From: Lachnospiraceae bacterium
GTDB lineage: Bacteria; Bacillota; Clostridia; Lachnospirales; Lachnospiraceae
Length of the DNA stretch: 11,823 nt
Reading direction: 5' to 3'
NCBI GenBank assembly: GCA_900755865.1
Contig: CAAEHZ010000546.1
Location: 1-11,823 of the forward strand
A model generated the notes under the pieces. That model made no database searches. It saw nothing but the letters and a program-made list of their open reading frames with translations, and was not told the DNA's origin. Both the position numbers and the translations under genes were made by a program. Below, one piece after another: positions 7,994-11,823 of the stretch (positions are counted from its first letter, which is position 1; every line of letters starts with the position of its first letter).

Positions 7994-8611
7994 GTTGCAC
8001 GTCCACTGCCCTACAATTATGATGCGCTGATGCCTGTGCTGGATGAGGAAACCCTTCATTTTCATCATGATAAACATTATCAGAATTACGTGAACCAGTT
8101 GAATCATATTCTGGCGGATTACCCGGAATTACAGAAAAAGACACTGCCGGAGCTGTTGATGGATACGAAGAAGCTGCCGGAGACGGCACGGCAGGGAATT
8201 ATCAATAACGGCGGCGGAGTATATAATCATGAATTGTATTTTGAATCCATGCGGAATGTAACAGGACAGGAGCCCACAGGGGCGCTGGCAGAGGCAATCA
8301 CCCGGGATTTTGGTTCCTTTAAGGAATGGAAGAGCCGGATGGAGGAGGAGGCCCTTGCCTGTTTCGGCTCCGGCTGGGCATGGCTGGTGACAGACAGGGA
8401 AGGAAAGCTGTATATTTTCCAGACTGCAAATCAGGATGTGCCGGATTTAAGGGAATATACCCCACTTCTTTTAGTGGATGTCTGGGAGCACGCCTATTAT
8501 TTACAGTATCAGAACCGCCGGAAGGAATATGTGGAGGGCTGGTTTTTACTGATTTACTGGAAAAGGGTGGAGAAGCGGTACGAAGAAGGCTGCGCAGGAA
8601 AAAAGGATTAA
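7970..8611 (+). CDS. Superoxide dismutase, Fe/Mn family, Mn-type signature
   Basis: Disproportionates superoxide to oxygen and hydrogen peroxide; cytoplasmic, as no signal peptide is present. The 213-residue length is normal for the family. The four metal ligands can be placed: His32 in [10 protein letters not shown], His87 in VYNHELYF, and Asp170 and His174 in [21 protein letters not shown] and EYVEGWF are further family motifs. NNGGGVYNH together with Gln155 in TANQDVP follows the Mn-type arrangement (second-shell Gln from the C-terminal half) rather than the Fe-type, so Mn or cambialistic use is inferred; metal identity cannot be proven from sequence. The ATG at 7970 has a modest GAGGA 9 nt upstream, held within a predicted hairpin. 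It lies 86 nt after carB. Its stop codon overlaps the stop of the convergent azlD remnant. In a presumed anaerobe the enzyme would protect against transient oxygen exposure. Confidence 0.95.
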   Translation: MYAETYPFVARPLPYNYDALMPVLDEETLHFHHDKHYQNYVNQLNHILADYPELQKKTLPELLMDTKKLPETARQGIINNGGGVYNHELYFESMRNVTGQEPTGALAEAITRDFGSFKEWKSRMEEEALACFGSGWAWLVTDREGKLYIFQTANQDVPDLREYTPLLLVDVWEHAYYLQYQNRRKEYVEGWFLLIYWKRVEKRYEEGCAGKKD

Positions 8612-8763
8612 AAAACAAACTGCACCAGCAGCATATAGCAGATGGTTCCTCCGGCAATGGAGAGAAGCATCTGCTTTTTCCATTTATGGAGAAAAACAAC
8701 AAGGGTGATTGAAATCAGCTCCGGCAGTCCGTGGCTTCCATCAAAAAGACTTACATTTTTCTT
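8608..8763 (-). pseudogene. azlD: AzlD remnant (C-terminal ~49 residues)
   Basis: AzlD is the small membrane partner of AzlC in branched-chain amino acid export. Reading the - strand, a frame running from 8763 to the stop at 8610-8608 gives [20 protein letters not shown], then [20 protein letters not shown] and LVQFVF. I recognise this as the usual AzlD C-terminus ending at its natural stop. The N-terminal half (roughly 55-60 residues) and the start codon are gone. A stop codon precedes the fragment at 8766-8764, and the frame differs from that of the adjoining azlC fragment. The stop overlaps the sod stop codon on the opposite strand. Function is unlikely. The identification is from memory of the family rather than an alignment. 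Confidence 0.75.
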
Positions 8764-8980
8764 TCATCCACTGTTCCATGAAGATAACGACAAACATGGC
8801 AGTCATGACAAAATCAAGCCCCTCTGTATTAAAGTGGAGCAGGGAGCCGCAGATGGCGCCAAGAGTACGCATATAGATGCCGTAGGTCATACCCAGAAAC
8901 AGGAATCCCGCAAGAATGGGGATGGTATGGGGAAAGGCAGCGACAAGGGCTGCCCGGACTGTATTTTTTGGTGTTTTCAT
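8741..8980 (-). pseudogene. azlC: AzlC remnant with internal deletion, joined to azlD
   Basis: AzlC is the large membrane subunit of the AzlCD branched-chain amino acid exporter, normally about 230 residues. Here a 79-codon frame has the AzlC N-terminus (residues 1-37, including AAFPHTIPILAGFLFLGMTY). From about residue 39 it joins directly to what is normally a late segment, GSLLHFNTEGLDFVMTAMFV followed by VIFMEQW. Roughly 120-130 middle residues, including most membrane helices, are missing, but the junction near 8869 stays in frame. After EQWMKEK (near 8764) the sequence switches to azlD in another frame, and the azlC frame closes with CKSF and a TGA. So two deletions are inferred, one within azlC and one from azlC into azlD. 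The start ATG and a good upstream promoter remain. A short membrane peptide could still be made, though exporter function is not expected. Confidence 0.78.
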
Positions 8981-9036
8981 TTGCTTTGGATTCCTTTTGC
9001 AGTAAAAATATTGTGTGAACTGTAAAATGCGGACTA

Positions 9037-9065
9037 ATCATACCATGAAGTATTTGGATTTTCAA
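9037..9065 (-). promoter_or_regulatory. Promoter of the azlC remnant
   Basis: On the - strand TTGAAA (9065-9060, 5 of 6 to the -35 consensus) is followed after exactly 17 bp by TATGAT (9042-9037, 5 of 6), preceded by TGG as an extended -10. The predicted start is near 9030, about 50 nt before the azlC ATG at 8980. This is one of the best sigma-A-type matches in the window although the gene it serves is broken. Confidence 0.65.
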
Positions 9066-9081
9066 GGGGATATGGTATGAT
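9053..9081 (+). promoter_or_regulatory. Candidate promoter of queH-argS
   Basis: An extended -10, TG-G-TATGAT (TATGAT at 9076-9081), lies 17 bp after TTTGGA (9053-9058), only 3 of 6 to the -35 consensus; the extended -10 may compensate. The predicted start is near 9088, giving a ~125-nt leader before queH. It overlaps the oppositely directed azlC promoter. The leader (9088-9213) is purine-rich, and I see no recognisable riboswitch, terminator or convincing gene in it. Confidence 0.42.
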
Positions 9082-9213
9082 AAGGAGAGGGAGCAGATAG
9101 ATTGCACAACTGGGTTTCGGAAAAGGCTGCGGAATTTTCTTTCGGCTGGGGAGAAGAAAGTCAAGAGAAATGGGAAGAGAAAAGCAGATAAGGAAAGGAT
9201 TAGATAAAGAGGA

Positions 9214-9840
9214 ATGAATCAGCGGAATTATCAGAAGGAGTTGGAGAAGGTAATAGAGGAGATGGAGAGGGAGGGAAGGGTGCCATCCCTATTTTTGCAC
9301 AGTTGTTGTGCGCCATGCAGCAGTTATGTGCTGGAATATCTCTGTCCGTTTTTTCATATTACGGTGTTTTATTATAATCCGAATATTTCGGAGGATGCGG
9401 AGTACCGGAAGCGGGTGGAGGAGCAGAAGCGGCTGATTGCTGCTTATAACAGGGAAGGAAAGGGGTATCCCATTGAAATTGTGGAGGGAGATTATGAGCC
9501 GGGGCGTTTTTATGAAACGGCAAGGGGGTATGAGAAGTGTCCGGAGGGGGGCGAGAGGTGTTTTCGCTGCTATGAACTGCGGCTGCGGGAAACGGCGGAG
9601 CGGGCGGCAGCAGGCGGGTATGATTATTTTACCACAACCCTGACTATCAGCCCATTAAAGAATGCGGCAAAGCTGAATGAAATCGGGAATCGGCTTTCAG
9701 GGGAGTATCAGGTGCCCTGGCTGCCCTCTGATTTTAAGAAGAAAAACGGCTATAAGCGTTCTGTGGAATTGTCTGCGGAATATGACCTGTACAGACAGAA
9801 TTATTGCGGTTGTGTTTTTTCCAAAAATAAGGTACAATAA
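9214..9840 (+). CDS. queH: Epoxyqueuosine reductase QueH (DUF208 family)
   Basis: Performs the last step of queuosine synthesis, reducing epoxyqueuosine to queuosine at the wobble base of tRNAs with GUN anticodons. QueH is the cobalamin-independent alternative to QueG. The 208-residue protein shows the family cysteines: Cys31, Cys32 and Cys35 in LHSCCAPCSSYV, Cys116 and Cys119 in CFRCYELR, and Cys198 and Cys200 in YCGCVFS near the end. A subset of these holds the iron-sulfur cluster and nearby iron in characterised members. Family motifs YYNPNI, DYFTTTLTISPLKNAAKLNE and FKKKNGYKRSVELS are present. The ATG at 9214 gives the family-typical start MNQRNYQKELEK. Its only purine-rich signal, AAAGAGGA, abuts the start codon, and AGGAAAGG lies 16 nt or more upstream, so initiation may be weak. 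argS follows after 44 nt, linking tRNA modification with tRNA charging. Confidence 0.93.
   Translation: MNQRNYQKELEKVIEEMEREGRVPSLFLHSCCAPCSSYVLEYLCPFFHITVFYYNPNISEDAEYRKRVEEQKRLIAAYNREGKGYPIEIVEGDYEPGRFYETARGYEKCPEGGERCFRCYELRLRETAERAAAGGYDYFTTTLTISPLKNAAKLNEIGNRLSGEYQVPWLPSDFKKKNGYKRSVELSAEYDLYRQNYCGCVFSKNKVQ
9810..9838 (+). promoter_or_regulatory. Weak internal promoter candidate for argS
   Basis: TTGTGT (9810-9815, 3 of 6) lies 17 bp before TACAAT (9833-9838, 5 of 6) at the 3' end of queH. It would start transcription near 9845, about 40 nt before argS. A short inverted repeat, GTAAAA (9849-9854) with TTTTAC (9863-9868), sits in the gap and has no terminator features. The main supply of argS mRNA may still come from upstream of queH. 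Confidence 0.28.
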
Positions 9841-9884
9841 CCTATACGGTAAAAACAAGTGATTTTACGGAATGGAAGGAATAT

Positions 9885-11651
9885 ATGAAAAAGATTTTAG
9901 ATGTATTATCGGAAGAAATGGGACGGGCATTCGAGGAAGCAGGGTACGAGGCTTCTCTTGGAAAGGTTTCTGTTTCCAACCGCCCGGACTTATGTGAATA
10001 TCAGTGTAACGGAGCCATGGCGGGGGCAAAGAAGTATCATAAGGCACCTCTTGTGATTGCAGGGGAGGTTGCTGAAAAGTTAGCAGAAAGCGAAGTATTT
10101 GCCGGGGCAGAAGCAGTGGCACCGGGATTTCTGAATCTGAAAATTTCAGAGGAATTTCTGTTAAAACAGCTTCGCCAGATGGCAGAGGAGCCGAAATTTG
10201 GTCTGGAAGCACCGGAGAAGAAAAAGAGAATTATTATCGATTACGGCGGAGCGAATGTGGCAAAGCCTCTTCACGTAGGTCATCTGCGTTCTGCGGTTAT
10301 CGGTGAGAGCATCAAGCGCATCAACCGTTATGTGGGACATGAGGTAATCGGCGATGTTCATCTGGGGGACTGGGGGCTGCAGATGGGGCTTGTGATTATG
10401 GGCTTAAAGGAGAGAAAGCCGGATTTGGTTTACTTTGATGAAAGCTATACCGGGGAATATCCCAGGGAAGCACCCTTTACCATTTCCGAGCTGGAGGAGA
10501 TTTACCCTGCTTCCAGTGCAAAGTCCAAGGAGGATGCCGCTTATAAGGCGCTTGCCATGGAGGCAACCTATAAGCTGCAGAACGGTGTGAGGGGATACCG
10601 CGCTCTCTGGCAGCATATTTTGAATGTTTCCGTAGCGGATTTGAAGAAAAATTACAGCAGCCTGAATGTGGAATTTGACCTCTGGAAGGGCGAAAGCGAT
10701 GTGCATGAGCTGATTCCGGAAATGGTTGCCTACATGAAGGAAAACGGCTATGCCTATATCAGTGACGGAGCGCTTGTGGTAGATGTAAAGGAGGATACGG
10801 ATACCAAGGAGGTTCCTCCCTGTATGATTTTAAAGTCGGACGGGGCTTCTCTTTATAATACAACAGACCTGGCAACCATTATGGAGCGTATGCGCCTGTA
10901 TCATCCTGATGAAATCATTTATCTGACGGACAAGCGTCAGGATTTGTATTTTGACCAGGTATTCCGCTGCGCGAGAAAGACAAAGCTGGTGGAGCCGGAG
11001 ACAGAGTTAAAGTGGATTGGCTTCGGTACGGTAAACGGAAAGGACGGAAAGCCCTTTAAGACGAGAGATGGCGGGGTTATGCGTCTGGAAACCCTGATTC
11101 AGGATACCAAGGATGAAATGTACAGAAAGATTCGGGAAGGCAGGGAAATGTCCGAGGAAGAAGCAAGGAAGGTGGCAGATATGGTAGCCATTTCCGCACT
11201 GCTTTACGGCGACCTTTCCAATCAGGCATCCAAGGATTATGTTTTTGATGTGGACAGATTTACTTCCTTTGAGGGAGATACCGGCCCTTATATTCTGTAT
11301 ACCATTGTGCGGATTAAGTCCATTCTTGCAAAATACAGAGAGCAGGGAGGAAATCCGGAAAGTACCGAACTTCGGAAGGCGGAAAATACTTCTGAGAAGG
11401 AGCTGATGATGGAGCTGGTACAGTTCCAGGCAATGATGCAGAACGCGGCAGAGGAAACCGCGCCGCATAAGGTATGTGCCTATGTATATGATTTGGCAAA
11501 TGCCTTTAACCATTTTTATCATGAAACCAAGATTTTAGGGGAAGAAAAGGAAGAGAGAAAGCAGGGGCTGATTGCGCTGCTGGTATTGACTTTAAATGTG
11601 CTGGAAAGCTGTATTGATGTACTGGGATTTTCCGCACCGGATAAAATGTAA
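9885..11651 (+). CDS. argS: Arginyl-tRNA synthetase
   Basis: Charges tRNA-Arg with arginine using ATP; a class I synthetase that needs its tRNA for amino acid activation. At 588 residues it is a normal bacterial ArgRS. The N-terminal tRNA-binding (Add1/ArgS N) domain spans about 1-110 and includes the segment RPDLCEYQCNGAMAGAKK. The class I signature HVGH is at 130-133 in GGANVAKPLHVGHLRSA, followed by GDVHLGDWGLQMG. ArgRS lacks a canonical KMSKS; the corresponding loop is KPFKTR at 389-394 in NGKDGKPFKTRDGG. The C-terminal DALR anticodon-binding domain (about 460-588) holds NAFNHFYHETKILG and ends LGFSAPDKM, close to the usual ArgRS terminus. The ATG at 9885 has GGAAGGA 4 nt upstream. The 44-nt gap from queH leaves no room for a T-box leader. 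It is followed by a probable terminator. Confidence 0.97.
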   Translation: MKKILDVLSEEMGRAFEEAGYEASLGKVSVSNRPDLCEYQCNGAMAGAKKYHKAPLVIAGEVAEKLAESEVFAGAEAVAPGFLNLKISEEFLLKQLRQMAEEPKFGLEAPEKKKRIIIDYGGANVAKPLHVGHLRSAVIGESIKRINRYVGHEVIGDVHLGDWGLQMGLVIMGLKERKPDLVYFDESYTGEYPREAPFTISELEEIYPASSAKSKEDAAYKALAMEATYKLQNGVRGYRALWQHILNVSVADLKKNYSSLNVEFDLWKGESDVHELIPEMVAYMKENGYAYISDGALVVDVKEDTDTKEVPPCMILKSDGASLYNTTDLATIMERMRLYHPDEIIYLTDKRQDLYFDQVFRCARKTKLVEPETELKWIGFGTVNGKDGKPFKTRDGGVMRLETLIQDTKDEMYRKIREGREMSEEEARKVADMVAISALLYGDLSNQASKDYVFDVDRFTSFEGDTGPYILYTIVRIKSILAKYREQGGNPESTELRKAENTSEKELMMELVQFQAMMQNAAEETAPHKVCAYVYDLANAFNHFYHETKILGEEKEERKQGLIALLVLTLNVLESCIDVLGFSAPDKM

Positions 11652-11663
11652 GGTAATGTGTGA

Positions 11664-11709
11664 ATGGGGGAATTTAATCCGTTTATAGGGAGATTCCTCC
11701 ATACTTTTT
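11664..11709 (+). terminator. Probable intrinsic terminator of argS
   Basis: ATGGGGGAAT (11664-11673) pairs with ATTCCTCCAT (11693-11702), 10 bp with one G-T pair. The loop is 19 nt and contains a minor TCC/GGA stem. TTTTT follows at 11705-11709. It starts 12 nt after the argS stop. The long loop and short T-run make it less certain than the terminator at 3257. Confidence 0.55.
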
Positions 11710-11722
11710 GGGAAAGATTGGA

Positions 11723-11791
11723 GATTAGTGTGAAAAGAACCTCTAATCACTCAGAGCAAAGGCTCTTTCGCGAAGAGGTTCTAAGTTTCAC
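11723..11791 (+). repeat. Compound inverted-repeat element with competing pairings
   Basis: GTGAAAAGAACCTCT (11730-11744) pairs with 11774-11791 (AGAGGTTCT, a 3-nt AAG bulge, then TTTCAC), giving 15 bp. Inside it, AGAGC (11753-11757) pairs with GCTCT (11762-11766) around an AAAG loop. An exclusive alternative is GATTAG (11723-11728) with CTAATC (11743-11748), which would break the end of the long stem. No T-run follows. No gene is visible from 11652 to the window end, so this may be the leader of a gene outside the window or a dispersed palindromic repeat. Confidence 0.5.
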
Positions 11792-11811
11792 AAGTCATAT
11801 TTATATGACTT
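11792..11811. repeat. 20-bp perfect palindrome-like repeat
   Basis: AAGTCATAT (11792-11800) and ATATGACTT (11803-11811) are perfect inverted copies separated by TT. It directly follows the compound inverted repeat. The A+T-rich, short-spaced symmetry fits a protein-binding operator at least as well as an RNA hairpin. The window ends 12 nt later, so its target is unknown. Confidence 0.5.
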
Positions 11812-11823
11812 TGGCTATATTGT

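Larger units (their letters stand above)
9037..9081. repeat. 10-bp inverted repeat over two divergent -10 boxes
   Basis: ATCATACCAT (9037-9046) and ATGGTATGAT (9072-9081) are perfect inverted copies spaced 35 bp centre to centre. Each copy contains a TGG-TATGAT extended -10 reading outwards. The symmetry may simply reflect two similar promoters, or mark an operator for a dimeric regulator of the azlCD and queH directions. Confidence 0.6.

Noticed and set aside
8642..9025. A 127-codon + strand open frame in the sod-queH gap.
   Set aside because: It overlaps the azlCD remnant in antisense, its product resembles no family I know, and the - strand reading explains the sequence better.
9082..9213. 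PreQ1 riboswitch or small leader gene before queH, including a 29-codon TTG-started frame at 9102-9191.
   Set aside because: No preQ1-type hairpin with an A-rich pseudoknot tail is seen, and the small frame has a poorly spaced ribosome binding site and no recognisable sequence.
9841..9884. T-box leader for argS.
   Set aside because: The gap is only 44 nt, with no specifier stem or T-box motif; it holds one 6-bp inverted repeat and the ribosome binding site.
1..11823. CRISPR arrays, tRNA or rRNA genes, complete insertion sequences, phage genes, or a defence system.
   Set aside because: No regularly spaced repeats, transposase or integrase motifs, tRNA-like cloverleaf, or defence-family proteins were recognised on either strand.

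Overview
The window looks like chromosomal DNA of an anaerobic Gram-positive bacterium of the Lachnospiraceae (Clostridia) type. This is inferred from the single-chain PurL with a fused glutaminase domain, strong AGGAGG ribosome binding sites, QueH instead of QueG, an AzlC/AzlD remnant, and the general protein character; no database was consulted. All intact genes lie on the + strand. The only - strand gene traces are a decayed transporter pair.

Layout. (1) 1-2000: the 3' part of purL (purine synthesis), missing its 5' end. (2) 2040-3257: a c-di-GMP-phosphodiesterase-like EAL/HDOD protein whose EAL half has lost its catalytic motifs, followed by a strong intrinsic terminator. (3) 3276-7883: a promoter whose -35 box lies inside that terminator, a ~155-nt leader able to fold into a three-way-junction structure, then carA and carB overlapping by 8 nt (carbamoyl phosphate for pyrimidines and arginine). 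(4) 7894-8611: an Mn-type superoxide dismutase gene whose ribosome binding site and start codon are enclosed by a 20-bp inverted repeat. (5) 8608-9213: no intact gene; a deletion-scarred azlC-azlD remnant on the - strand that still has a good promoter, back-to-back with a + strand promoter, the two -10 boxes forming a 10-bp inverted repeat. (6) 9214-11651: queH (queuosine tRNA modification) and argS (arginyl-tRNA synthetase), 44 nt apart and probably co-transcribed. (7) 11652-11823: a probable argS terminator and a dense cluster of inverted repeats running to the window edge.

The coding content is mostly housekeeping: purine and pyrimidine precursor supply and translation. No phage, CRISPR array, complete insertion sequence or gene for a new defence system was seen. 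The unusual material is in the intergenic DNA: the folded carAB leader, the start-codon-enclosing hairpin of sod, the azlCD scar with symmetric divergent promoters, and the palindromic element after argS. All these structures were found by reading base complementarity by eye; no folding energies or conservation could be computed.
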